64,000 bases of DNA, from the NCBI RefSeq assembly GCF_003992125.1, contig NZ_RQUY01000006.1, positions 40,019 through 104,018 on the forward strand. The letters are read 5' to 3'. Under the pieces are notes generated by a model that was not told the DNA's origin, made no database searches, and saw only the letters and a list, made by a program, of their open reading frames with translations. This DNA comes from Veillonella caviae. Its GTDB lineage: Bacteria; Bacillota; Negativicutes; Veillonellales; Veillonellaceae. Shown one piece after another: positions 9,181 to 18,054 of the stretch. Both the position numbers and the translations under genes were made by a program. Position 1 is the first letter of the stretch, and each line of letters starts with the position of its first letter.

Positions 9181-9213
9181 AAGACCTTGCATTCATTGAT
9201 GCAAGGTCTTTTT
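9181..9213 (+). terminator. intrinsic terminator after metY
   Basis: AAGACCTTGCAT (9181-9192) pairs with ATGCAAGGTCTT (9199-9210), followed by T residues. Apart from this hairpin I see no gene or motif in the 304-base gap 9038-9341. Confidence 0.9.
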
Positions 9214-9341
9214 AGTGTGTGTTATGTGTAAGAAAGGGTATCAAATGATGATACGCATGTTATGTTGTATGTAGTAATAAGAGTGTATATTGTACGTATT
9301 TACGGTTTCTTCATGGTGTGAGTCCATGTAAGGAAGGGCAT

Positions 9342-9977
9342 TTAGCGTTTAGTATTTTTAACTTTTGCGCTTAATACTTTACCAGACATAGCGTCCACTT
9401 TCACGTCTGCTTCTTTGTCGGCACCATCGGTCATTTCCAGTTCGTAAACAACCTTGTTACTTTCTGTTTTTAATTCCCATTCCATAGTTTGGAATTCGGT
9501 ACCTACTCGCTTAATCGCTTTCGTTTCAGCGCTTTCAGGAATTATAGTATTTTGTGGATTGAAGCTACGCAGTTTTTTTATGCTCTTCATATCGATCATT
9601 TTTACTTTGTTAGAAACAACTTGCCCCGTAGCTTCGTCGATTTTCATTTCAATTTTTTGTCTTTTGGTGAAAGCTTCTACTTCGTATGTTGGGTGATGTT
9701 TTGCATCGTAGGAAATAGATGTAACCATAGCATTTGGATAGTAGCGTTGCAAAGTTGTTACTGCACCTACATAATCTACTTGACTAGATTGAATGCCAGG
9801 CATTACGCTGCCAACGCCAGTTCCCATGCCTGGCATCATCATGCTATGTTTATTTATGCCGTTTATTGGCATAGCGTTTACTGGTTGTATATTTTCGGCG
9901 CTTGCAATCCCTGTAAGTAGGATAGTACTTACACCAAGAGCACATAATACTTTTGACAAATTATAATGTGTTTTCAT
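9342..9977 (-). CDS. secreted protein with two PepSY-like domains
   Basis: A 211-residue exported protein. A signal peptide (basic start, hydrophobic core, cleavage near ASA-EN) is followed by a Met/Gly/Pro-rich linker with MMMPGMG. Two PepSY-like repeats follow, each ending in an Asp-x-x-(S/T)-G-x-V motif: DEATGQVVSNK and DAMSGKVLSAK. PepSY domains bind or inhibit peptidases or act near the envelope; the actual function here is unknown. The start at 9977 is chosen over an ATG four codons upstream because GGAGG lies five bases before it. Confidence 0.8.
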   Translation of the reverse strand: MKTHYNLSKVLCALGVSTILLTGIASAENIQPVNAMPINGINKHSMMMPGMGTGVGSVMPGIQSSQVDYVGAVTTLQRYYPNAMVTSISYDAKHHPTYEVEAFTKRQKIEMKIDEATGQVVSNKVKMIDMKSIKKLRSFNPQNTIIPESAETKAIKRVGTEFQTMEWELKTESNKVVYELEMTDGADKEADVKVDAMSGKVLSAKVKNTKR

Positions 9978-10101
9978 TGTTACCTCCATAAAGGGAAAGT
10001 GTAAAAATATTGCCTAATAGATTTTATCAATGTAGATTTTTCTCAATCTACTTGTAAATAATTTAATATATATAAATGAATATGGAGTGAGAGTTGAGAT
10101 G

Positions 10102-10138
10102 ATAATGTACAACATAGAAAGGAGATATTGTACATTAT
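10102..10138. repeat. perfect 11-bp inverted repeat, possible operator
   Basis: ATAATGTACAA (10102-10112) and TTGTACATTAT (10128-10138) are exact reverse complements around a 15-base spacer. Each arm contains the 6-bp palindrome TGTACA, and their centres are 23 bp apart. On the minus strand the right arm overlaps TATAAT (10134-10139), a possible -10 box for the PepSY gene. This geometry suits a dimeric DNA-binding protein; the regulator is unknown. Confidence 0.6.
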
Positions 10139-10174
10139 ATATTTAACTATAGCATACTATTACTATACTTGTGC

Positions 10175-10231
10175 ATTGTTAACTTCTTAAAATGCAAATA
10201 TGTTGACATTATAAACGCGAAGTGATTTAAT
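10175..10231 (+). promoter_or_regulatory. bioY promoter with BirA-like dyad
   Basis: The promoter is TTGACA (10203-10208), a 17-base spacer and TTTAAT (10226-10231). An imperfect dyad overlaps the -35 box: ATTGTTAACTT (10175-10185) and ATGTTGACATT (10200-10210). BirA operators in Firmicutes are dyads of the type TTGTNAACC with a spacer of about 15 bases. The resemblance is partial, so the operator call is tentative while the promoter call is good. Confidence 0.5.
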
Positions 10232-10285
10232 AAACATAGAATTATTTCTGTAAATGGCTGTATATACATCTGATGGAGGGATACC

Positions 10286-10843
10286 ATGAGCACCATGTCA
10301 AAGAAGCGTATTAGTACAAGAGAATTAACAATGACGGCATTATTTGTAACCTTAATTACGGTAGGGGCATTTATCCGAATACCATTGCCGAATTGTCCAT
10401 TTACATTGCAAATTTTATTTACTACTTTGGCAGGTATTATCTTAGGTAGCCGTCTTGGGGCCGTCAGCGTTGGAATTTACATCATTCTTGGCCTTATTGG
10501 TGTGCCTGTATTCACCTCTGGCGGTGGTCCTGGCTATATCTTGCAACCTACTTTTGGTTATCTTGTGGGCTTTATGGTTGGTGCCTATGTGGTAGGTCGA
10601 TTTAGCGAAGCATCGCCTAATCATTCTTTTAAACAATTGCTTATCGGTTCTATCCTAAACCTTCTCGTCGTTTATGGCTTTGGCATGGTTTATTTGTACA
10701 TGATTATGAATGTTTACCTTGCTACACCGATTGGATGGTGGCCTGTGGTTGTATCTTGTTTTCTTATTCCTGTAGGGCCAGATATCTTTTTATGTACTGT
10801 TGCTGCTATGTTAGGTAGACGCATTATAGCACAATTACGGTAA
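10286..10843 (+). CDS. bioY: biotin transporter BioY (ECF S component)
   Basis: A 185-residue membrane protein of the BioY family with about six spans. Diagnostic stretches are RIPLPNCPFTLQ, the GLIGVPVFTSGGG-GPGYILQPTFGYL region and a final GPDIFLC. It takes up biotin alone or with an ECF module. It is monocistronic with its own promoter and terminator. GGAGGG five bases before the ATG fixes the start. Confidence 0.93.
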   Translation: MSTMSKKRISTRELTMTALFVTLITVGAFIRIPLPNCPFTLQILFTTLAGIILGSRLGAVSVGIYIILGLIGVPVFTSGGGPGYILQPTFGYLVGFMVGAYVVGRFSEASPNHSFKQLLIGSILNLLVVYGFGMVYLYMIMNVYLATPIGWWPVVVSCFLIPVGPDIFLCTVAAMLGRRIIAQLR

Positions 10844-10903
10844 TAATCGTATGTACTAATATTTGTTATAACATATATTATCAAAACTAAATATGGCGAT
10901 TAG

Positions 10904-10933
10904 AATCCCAGCATATAACGGCTGGGATTTTTT
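10904..10933 (+). terminator. intrinsic terminator after bioY
   Basis: AATCCCAGC (10904-10912) pairs with GCTGGGATT (10921-10929) and runs into TTTTTATA. It separates bioY from the convergent minus-strand gene that ends at 10995. Confidence 0.9.
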
Positions 10934-10994
10934 ATAATTAGGATGATGGTAGCTACAATTTTGAGGCATAATGGTTAGAGAATCGTATCACATA

Positions 10995-11768
10995 TTAAGG
11001 GTAGACATATCCTAAGACTGGTTCCGCATTTTTTATTTTCTGTACCTCAATATATGGTTGTTGTCGCCCATGAAAGTTCCGTGTTGATACGGACCCTTCT
11101 ATGGTTACCCATTCGTCGTTGGAGATGGTGTCACCATTGTCTTTGTGCATGGTCATGCCGATAGGGGCGACGTCGGCAATACAGCAGGACATAGCCATAC
11201 GGGACACGGTGAATTCATTAGCTTTTAACGTGTTATCGTCGCGATTGACATAGCCTGTCATGTAGAGTTTGTAACCTATATATTCTTCTGGATGGGAACC
11301 CATAGTAATGATGGTTTGGTAGTAATTGTCGGAGTTTAATACAATTTCTTTTTTTGATTTTGAAATGCCTGGTTCTTTTGCGGCATTGTTGATAGTGATG
11401 ACTTCGCTAATATCATCTTGGGAAAAATTAAAATCGTTGCGATCTTCTGTCACAGCGCCAACGCCCTGTACTTGTATGGTGTTAGGTACGAGAATCGGTG
11501 GTACTACTAACAATACGATGGGCAATAGAATAGGTATGATAGATTTCCAAATGTGTTTATATTGTTTTGGCGGCGCCCAGGCAATAGTGAGAATGCCCAT
11601 GCACAAGGTGGCGATACCGGCGAGGAGTAAAAATAACTCATATCGAGGCGATACATATAATTTGTATTGATTCGTAACGATGAGATAGAGAATACAAATT
11701 CCTAAGGTGCTATATAAGGCTCCTTTTACAAGACATAATAAATCCTTTGATTTCAGCTCTATTAACAT
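10995..11768 (-). CDS. TIGR03943 (YcgQ)-family membrane protein
   Basis: A 257-residue protein. The first ~100 residues hold three membrane segments; the rest is an extracytoplasmic beta-rich domain with the motif RMAMSCCIADVAPIG that typifies the family. Members occur beside DUF318 (UPF0718) permeases and COG0523 GTPases and are thought to be partner subunits in a metal-related membrane complex. Here it is the third gene after exactly those two partners, 112 bases downstream of the permease. AAGGAGATG precedes the start. No substrate is established. Confidence 0.8.
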   Translation of the reverse strand: MLIELKSKDLLCLVKGALYSTLGICILYLIVTNQYKLYVSPRYELFLLLAGIATLCMGILTIAWAPPKQYKHIWKSIIPILLPIVLLVVPPILVPNTIQVQGVGAVTEDRNDFNFSQDDISEVITINNAAKEPGISKSKKEIVLNSDNYYQTIITMGSHPEEYIGYKLYMTGYVNRDDNTLKANEFTVSRMAMSCCIADVAPIGMTMHKDNGDTISNDEWVTIEGSVSTRNFHGRQQPYIEVQKIKNAEPVLGYVYP

Positions 11769-11880
11769 ATGCTCATCTCCTTAATTCTTGGGGAACTGAA
11801 ATATTTATCACTAAAAATAAGGTTTGATAGTATTGGGATGTGTAATATATACATCATATAAACATATTGAGAGTATGTAC

Positions 11881-13446
11881 TCAATATGGTGAAAATATTT
11901 GAAATACTATAATTGTTATAAGTGTAACGATACTAATGGTAAAAGCGAGCCGTCGTGTAAAGGCAGGTCCTATATATTGATTTAATATATAAGCATTTTT
12001 TATATCCATCATAGGCCCAAGTATGAGAAATCCTAGTACCGAAGAAAGGGGGAACAGGTTGGTCAAGGAGCGTCCGATGATAGCGTCCGATGTGGAGCAA
12101 AGGGAGAAGATGAAGGCAAAACCTAATAATAAAATATTATCAGCCCAAATGGGTAGTGCCCAATTTTGGGTTAGAATGAGTGGTTTTAACCATACTTGGA
12201 ACATAGCGATAACAAAGGCCGCTATGGAGAAATAAGAGAGTAATTGCAGAAATTCTCTCTCTGTGTGAAATAGAACGAGACGTTTTTTTGTGCTTACCAA
12301 GGCTACACTATTATAGATATAATTGTTTTCATTTACAGAATTATTGTGATTTTTGGTAAAAGTAAATGGGCGAAATTTAAAAGTAAGCGACACTATGAGG
12401 GACACCAATAGACCTAATACTATGCGCCATAGAACGATGCTTTCATCATTAGGAAAGGCATAATAGGTAGCGAGTATGGCAATAGGGTTCATAATGGGGC
12501 TAGTCAACATAAAAAGCAAGGCTATATGTTGAGGAACACCCTTGTCTAATAAGGCCTTGAACATGGGGATAGTAGCGCAGTCGCAGACTGGTAAAGCGAG
12601 GCCACTACCCATGGCGAGGGCATAGCTTTTACAAGAATTTCCTTGTAAATGGTGCAATATCCAGCGTTCAGGCATGAATAGGCGAATAGCAGTGGTCACG
12701 ATGGTGCCTAGCAAGAGGAAGGGGATACCCTCCAATATAAGGCCTAACGTAACAGCTAACACTTGATGATACTCATATGGAATGTCATGGCGGCATATGG
12801 TGGCTAACAGGATATACGCTGTCAATACAGCGATAATGCTGTATACCGTCCAAGGTAAACGAGGTTTACTTAATATATGGTGAAGCTCCTTTGCTGTTGG
12901 TGTTTGGAAATGACAGCTATCGGTATTGTAGGAAATATTATGCTCTACGTCGTTAGGATTATTGCTAGCATTATTCGGATTGTTAGGGAATGGTTGTTGA
13001 TTCCTTACAACTACATCGGCACTGTATAGTTGTGAACGCAATATATCACCCATTCCCGGCAGTAATGTGTTCAGATGATAGTCGGTAGCGACGAAAATAA
13101 CTCGCTCTATTCGGCAGTTTTCACTGAGAAGAGGATTGTAGAGAATAGATTCTAGTTGTGGGAATGGTAGTGTGCCGTTCCATTCAATCCAAATCTCTTT
13201 GGGATGGTGTTGTTCTATATAATTAGCTATCCTCTCCGGTATTGTTATACAATTTACTTCATCGATATTAGTACAATCTATTTCATTGATACTAAATGAC
13301 ATGATCAAATTTTGTAATGCTGTAGTGCCTTCTTCAAAGGCAAATACTGCAGTGGATGCCATTTTTTGGCGCAAGCGCAATTGTTCGTTGATGAGGGTGC
13401 TTTTACCAGCTCCTAAAAATCCACATACTACATAAATGGGAATCAT
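11881..13446 (-). CDS. fusion of a degenerate COG0523-like GTPase domain to a DUF318 permease
   Basis: A 521-residue two-part protein. Residues 1-150 begin with GFLGAGKST (9-17), a P-loop almost identical to that of the neighbouring COG0523 protein, and keep its fold pattern (ADVVVRNQ near 143-150). They lack the CxCC metal motif, and NKxD reads RNQ. A low-complexity Asn/Pro linker (about 153-167) leads to residues 195-521, a UPF0718 permease with about eight spans. The permease carries LPVCDCATIP (C288, C290) and TSPIMNPIAI. DUF318 permeases are normally separate proteins. The ribosome site is weak. The gene lies between a complete COG0523 gene and the TIGR03943 gene, so a metal transport or allocation role is inferred. 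Confidence 0.8.
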   Translation of the reverse strand: MIPIYVVCGFLGAGKSTLINEQLRLRQKMASTAVFAFEEGTTALQNLIMSFSINEIDCTNIDEVNCITIPERIANYIEQHHPKEIWIEWNGTLPFPQLESILYNPLLSENCRIERVIFVATDYHLNTLLPGMGDILRSQLYSADVVVRNQQPFPNNPNNASNNPNDVEHNISYNTDSCHFQTPTAKELHHILSKPRLPWTVYSIIAVLTAYILLATICRHDIPYEYHQVLAVTLGLILEGIPFLLLGTIVTTAIRLFMPERWILHHLQGNSCKSYALAMGSGLALPVCDCATIPMFKALLDKGVPQHIALLFMLTSPIMNPIAILATYYAFPNDESIVLWRIVLGLLVSLIVSLTFKFRPFTFTKNHNNSVNENNYIYNSVALVSTKKRLVLFHTEREFLQLLSYFSIAAFVIAMFQVWLKPLILTQNWALPIWADNILLLGFAFIFSLCSTSDAIIGRSLTNLFPLSSVLGFLILGPMMDIKNAYILNQYIGPAFTRRLAFTISIVTLITIIVFQIFSPY

Positions 13447-13553
13447 AGGAACATCATCTCAACATTCAGTAGTATTGTCATCGATATACCTCCTAATGTA
13501 CATAATCATATAATTAGTAACTAGTAATGATACCTGTTTGAGATAAAAGCGGC

Positions 13554-14420
13554 CTACGAATTACAGACTTCGTTGGCAATGAGGGGAATATCAAACTCCG
13601 TGCCAATCATGATGAGATTGTAATCTGTTAGCGTCGTTGGTGTTATGTGGCAATGATGTGTTGTATATTGCACCTCACGAGGACCATCAGTGGTGGGGAT
13701 AATCCCTTTAGCTCGAAGCACTGTAAAAGGGAGGCCTTTTAGAATAGTGACCCATTGATTTGGTGTTAAGGTGCGTAAATCTCTAAAGGTATGACTTATA
13801 AATGGATTGTCATCGTGCAGGGTAGTTTCATCACAATGATATAGCCGTTTAATATAGTTACGTAAAGAAATAGTATCCCATGGTTCTTTGTGAATCGGTG
13901 TGTGCGGTGCAATGGATTGAATCATGGAAACCGCTAAATCTTGTTGCTGTACATCCTCGATATGGCTGAGGAAAATAGCGTCACAATGAGAGATCTGATC
14001 CTTGAAAAATGAGCTGAAATTGCGAATTCCTATAGGTGCTTGCATGGTATCTACGATGGTGATAGCTCCTTGAATATAAGCCTTCTTAGCTATTTCCTCA
14101 TCTTCACAAGTATGGATGATTTCGCTTAATTTGCTAATTCCTGAAGGTTCGATGTAGATGGTATCTACATTTTGGGTGTTTAAAATTTCTAATAGTGTAT
14201 TTTTAAAATTACCTTGTAAACTACAGCAAATACAGCCAGCCGTTACTTCTCGCACGGCTGCGCCGCGCTCTTGTAGTTGCATAGCATCTAGACTCGTTTC
14301 ACCAAAATCATTTTCGATAATCAATACACGGTCATCTGGGCCGTGTTCTTCTAATAGGTGTTGTAAGAATGTTGTTTTACCAGCCCCTAGAAAACCGGAT
14401 ATAATAACGATAGGAATCAT
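13554..14420 (-). CDS. COG0523/CobW-family GTPase, metal chaperone-like
   Basis: A 288-residue G3E-family protein. The P-loop GFLGAGKTT is at 10-18. The metal-binding CICC motif is at 63-66, inside EVTAGCICCSLQGN, and EPSGIS is at 91-96. A short CobW_C domain fills the last 90 residues. The guanine-specificity motif NKxD is replaced by SHIE at 152-155. Family members load or traffic zinc, cobalt, nickel or similar metals. It is the first gene of a three-gene unit with the permease fusion and the TIGR03943 protein. AGGAGGT precedes the start. The metal cannot be read from sequence; I looked for and did not see an obvious Zur box. Confidence 0.85.
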   Translation of the reverse strand: MIPIVIISGFLGAGKTTFLQHLLEEHGPDDRVLIIENDFGETSLDAMQLQERGAAVREVTAGCICCSLQGNFKNTLLEILNTQNVDTIYIEPSGISKLSEIIHTCEDEEIAKKAYIQGAITIVDTMQAPIGIRNFSSFFKDQISHCDAIFLSHIEDVQQQDLAVSMIQSIAPHTPIHKEPWDTISLRNYIKRLYHCDETTLHDDNPFISHTFRDLRTLTPNQWVTILKGLPFTVLRAKGIIPTTDGPREVQYTTHHCHITPTTLTDYNLIMIGTEFDIPLIANEVCNS

Positions 14421-14656
14421 AGTATACCTCCTAAAGCAAATAGAATATTTCCATTCATTTTTATATATAAATATTCGTGGGTCATGTAAAAACAGTATAC
14501 ACCTATAAGCTAACAGATTAAATACATCTATGGGTATATGTATAGTTATGAATATACTGTAGATTTTGTGTAGGCAGAGTAGAATGTGGAGTGTATTCTA
14601 TATGTGAGTATAATTTCATACATATTATGGTGTTAGATATTTAATGCGGAAAAGGC

Positions 14657-14688
14657 GTATGCCCTCATAGTGATATATGAGGGCATAC
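14657..14688 (-). terminator. 13-bp hairpin downstream of pepD
   Basis: GTATGCCCTCATA (14657-14669) and TATGAGGGCATAC (14676-14688) are perfect complements with a 6-base loop. Read on the minus strand it follows pepD and is succeeded by GCCTTTTCC, so it probably terminates pepD. The spacer 14421-14835 otherwise holds only the AT-rich repeat at 14698. Confidence 0.65.
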
Positions 14689-14697
14689 AGTTTTATG

Positions 14698-14734
14698 TAT
14701 AAAATTTACTTTCTTAGAGATGGTAAATTTTATA
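14698..14734. repeat. AT-rich inverted repeat
   Basis: TATAAAATTTAC (14698-14709) and GTAAATTTTATA (14723-14734) are exact reverse complements with a 13-base spacer. It sits right beside the pepD terminator. Its role is unknown. Confidence 0.45.
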
Positions 14735-14835
14735 TGTAATTTTTCGAAGCCTATAGGTCCGTCTCAAAATATATTATGCCATTCCACTAAAACCAACATT
14801 AGGTGTCTATTAAATAAATAGTATGATTGGTTGTA

Positions 14836-16284
14836 TTAGTGTAATTTTTGCAACAGCGCTTTAAGGTATACATACACTCGTTCTACTGATGGCAAATGAA
14901 CTCGCTCCGTCGGTGTATGTGGACTCACGATGGTAGGACCAAAGCTAATCATTTGTGTATTTGGTAAAATACCTTTTAGTAAACCGCATTCGAGGCCTGC
15001 GTGAACGGCATTCACCTTAGCAGGTACGTCGAACATTTCATTGTGCAATGCGATAGCTTGCTCTTCTAATTTGGAACCTTTGTCGTATTCCCATGCAGGA
15101 TAACCGCCAGTACGTATTGCAGAGACACCTAATGTATCTGCTAATAGCAATAGTTTTTTAGACAAATACTCAAGGCTATTCATGTTGGAACTACGAACAG
15201 ATACGAGAATGTTAATAGTGTGTGTGCCTTCGGAAACGATGGCGAGGTTGTTCGATGTTTCCACTAGATTGTCGATGGTTTGGCTCATGGAATGAACGCC
15301 ATCTTCTGCAAGGTATAGATAAGAGATGAGGGCTTCTGCTGTATCATCTGCATACACTACGTCAGGTGTATCGATATCTTCAACGACGAAGACGAGGCCT
15401 GGATCTTGAACGGCATATTCGTATTGGAATTGTTTTTCGTAGAAAGCAATTAATGTTTTGATGGCTTCTACATCTTCAGTGCGTACCGACATGGTGGCTA
15501 CTGCTTTAGACGGTACTGCGTTATGCTTTACGCCACCATCAAAGGAGGCAAGATTGTAAGCATATTGTTTATTTAAATCGTATAATACACGAGCTAATAC
15601 TTGGTTTGCATTAGCTCGTTGCTCGATGATTTCAATGCCGGAGTGACCTCCTTTGAGACCTTTTACCGTAATTGATAGGCCTGCATTGTAACCTGGTAAA
15701 TTGTTTTCGCGCAATAGGGGAATGCTCACCTCGACGTGGCAACCACCAGCGCAGCTCACTGTGAAATCGTGCTCGACTTCTGTGTCGAGATTGATGAGAT
15801 AATCGCCAGTTACATCGCCTTCTTTGAGGGCTGCAGCACCATCCATACCAGTTTCCTCATTAGTAGTGAACAATGCTTCTAATGGACCGTGTTGTTGGTT
15901 TGAGTCTTCGAGGATGGCTAAAATCATAGCGCCCCCTATACCATTGTCAGCGCCCAATGTAGTGTGGTCCGCGTGCATCCATTCGCCTTCAATGATGTTG
16001 GCAATAGGGTCCTTTGTAAAATCGTGATTCGAATCGTGATCTTTTACGCATACCATGTCGATGTGGCCTTGTAAAATTACGGTAGGGCAATCTTCGTACC
16101 CTGGGGTAGCTGGTTTTTTGATAATAACGTTCCAAATATCATCTTGAATTACTTCGAGGCCTAAATTGTTGGCAAAATTCACGATGTAATCACTAATGGC
16201 TTTTTCATTGCCAGACTCGCGGGGAATTTGGCTCATGTGGTTAAAAATTTCTAATACGCGTTTTGCTTGAACGATTGTGTCCAT
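14836..16284 (-). CDS. pepD: aminoacyl-histidine dipeptidase (peptidase M20 family)
   Basis: A 482-residue cytosolic dinuclear-metal dipeptidase of the PepD group. Metal ligands and catalytic residues are in QGHIDMVC, GADNGIGGA and TNEETGMDGA; later GLKGGHSG is the dimerization/lid region, and HAGLECGLL lies near the C-terminus. It cleaves dipeptides such as X-His. The ATG at 16284 has AGAGGT upstream and is preferred to one nine codons earlier that lacks a site. It is transcribed divergently from pncB across a 224-base spacer. Confidence 0.92.
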   Translation of the reverse strand: MDTIVQAKRVLEIFNHMSQIPRESGNEKAISDYIVNFANNLGLEVIQDDIWNVIIKKPATPGYEDCPTVILQGHIDMVCVKDHDSNHDFTKDPIANIIEGEWMHADHTTLGADNGIGGAMILAILEDSNQQHGPLEALFTTNEETGMDGAAALKEGDVTGDYLINLDTEVEHDFTVSCAGGCHVEVSIPLLRENNLPGYNAGLSITVKGLKGGHSGIEIIEQRANANQVLARVLYDLNKQYAYNLASFDGGVKHNAVPSKAVATMSVRTEDVEAIKTLIAFYEKQFQYEYAVQDPGLVFVVEDIDTPDVVYADDTAEALISYLYLAEDGVHSMSQTIDNLVETSNNLAIVSEGTHTINILVSVRSSNMNSLEYLSKKLLLLADTLGVSAIRTGGYPAWEYDKGSKLEEQAIALHNEMFDVPAKVNAVHAGLECGLLKGILPNTQMISFGPTIVSPHTPTERVHLPSVERVYVYLKALLQKLH

Positions 16285-16508
16285 AGGGTACCTCTCATTC
16301 TTAATCGTCATGCTTTTACGATTGGTGAAAGCATTTTTAACTATAATTGATTATTATAGTGGATAAACTCTATACTATAGTTATAACACATGTACTATGA
16401 ATAGAAAAGACAGGCTACATAGTTTATAATGTTAACTACAGGCAATGAATAACGAACGTACTGTATAATAAATATTTATGTTTAAGTATGTTTAAGGATG
16501 GTGAAAGT

Positions 16509-17960
16509 ATGCAACATGATGGACGCAATATTAGCATGCTCATGGATCTTTATGAGATGACCATGGCTCATGGGTACTTTACAAAGCAAGAGAATACAGA
16601 TCGCGTTGCGTTTGATGTATTTTATCGTAAAAATCCAGACAAAGGTGGGTTTGCCATTTTTGGCGGATTAGAACAGATTTTGGATTATATTACTAATCTC
16701 CATTTCGATGAGGTGGACATTGGGTATTTTAAATCATTACATCTATTTAGCGATGAGTTTCTCGATTATTTGCGAGATTTTACATTCACTGGGGATGTAT
16801 ATGCTTTCAAAGAAGGCAGTATTATCTATCCAAACGAACCAATTATGACTATCGTGGCGCCTCTCATTGATGCACAAATCGTAGAAACAGCAGTGCTGGC
16901 CATGATGAATCACCAGTCCTTGATTGCTACGAAGGCGAATCGCATTGTTCGTGCTGCAGAAGGTCGTGTAGTATCTGATTTTGGAGCTCGTCGCGCCCAC
17001 AATGTAGATGCTGCCGTTTATGGAGCTCGCGCTGCATATATTGGTGGTGTTTGTTCTACGGCTACTGTTATGGCAGGTCAATTATTTAATATTCCTGTAA
17101 GCGGTACTATGGCACACAGTTGGGTGATGTATCACGATTCAGAATACGAGGCGTTTAAAGCGTATGCCGAAGTCTATCCTGACAATGCCGTATTTTTAGT
17201 GGATACCTATGATGTTATTAATTCTGGTGTACCGAATGCTATTAAGGTTGCCAAAGAGGTGTTAGAACCAAAGGGATACCGATTGCAAGGTATTCGTCTT
17301 GACTCTGGTGATTTGGCATATTTAGCAAAACATGCACGTCGCATGCTAGATGAAGCGGGATTAGGAGATTGCAAAATTATTGCCTCTAATAGCCTTGATG
17401 AATATACTATTACATCTTTGATTAGCCAAGAAGGGCCTATCGATGGTTTTGGTGTGGGAGAACGACTTATTACTTCGAAATCGGATCCTGTATTTGGGGC
17501 GGTATATAAAATCGCAGGCATTGAAAAAAATGGGATTTGGGAACCGCGTATTAAAATTTCTGAGTCGGCTGTGAAAATTACGAACCCAGGTCTTAAAAAG
17601 GTATATCGGGTATACAGTAAGGAAGGCAAGGCTATTGCGGAACTTATAACATTACCGCATGAAACACCTTTTACGACGGAACCATATCGCTATATTGACC
17701 CAGAAAAACCATGGCGTGAATTGTATTTTGAGGATTGTACCTTTAAAAATATGCAGGAATTGGTTATCAGTAGAGGCACACAAATTGTAGAGTCCCCATC
17801 GTTAGAAGACATTCGTAAGTATGTGTCTTATCAATTAGACAATGAAATTTGGGAAGAAGAACAACGCTTTGAAAATCCGCATGGTCATTATTTAGATATG
17901 AGTCCAGACTATTATCGTATGAAGATGGACTTGCTTAATAAATTGGGACGAAAAAAATAG
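16509..17960 (+). CDS. pncB: nicotinate phosphoribosyltransferase
   Basis: A 483-residue enzyme that converts nicotinate, PRPP and ATP to nicotinate mononucleotide, the first step of the Preiss-Handler NAD salvage route. Typical stretches are MDLYEMTMAHGYF at the N-terminus, DFGARRAH, GTMAHSWVM and QGIRLDSGDL with the PRPP-binding region after it. An upstream in-frame ATG at 16488 lies in a local direct repeat (ATGTTTAAG twice) without a ribosome site, so 16509 is preferred. It heads an operon with nadE and an asparaginase. Confidence 0.92.
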   Translation: MQHDGRNISMLMDLYEMTMAHGYFTKQENTDRVAFDVFYRKNPDKGGFAIFGGLEQILDYITNLHFDEVDIGYFKSLHLFSDEFLDYLRDFTFTGDVYAFKEGSIIYPNEPIMTIVAPLIDAQIVETAVLAMMNHQSLIATKANRIVRAAEGRVVSDFGARRAHNVDAAVYGARAAYIGGVCSTATVMAGQLFNIPVSGTMAHSWVMYHDSEYEAFKAYAEVYPDNAVFLVDTYDVINSGVPNAIKVAKEVLEPKGYRLQGIRLDSGDLAYLAKHARRMLDEAGLGDCKIIASNSLDEYTITSLISQEGPIDGFGVGERLITSKSDPVFGAVYKIAGIEKNGIWEPRIKISESAVKITNPGLKKVYRVYSKEGKAIAELITLPHETPFTTEPYRYIDPEKPWRELYFEDCTFKNMQELVISRGTQIVESPSLEDIRKYVSYQLDNEIWEEEQRFENPHGHYLDMSPDYYRMKMDLLNKLGRKK

Positions 17961-18054
17961 CACTAGTTTACTTTGTGTTGCTACTGTTTCGATAGTAATA
18001 CAACATTATAGCGTGCCGTGGTTCTCAGTGACTGCATATAATAGAGGAGGGCTT

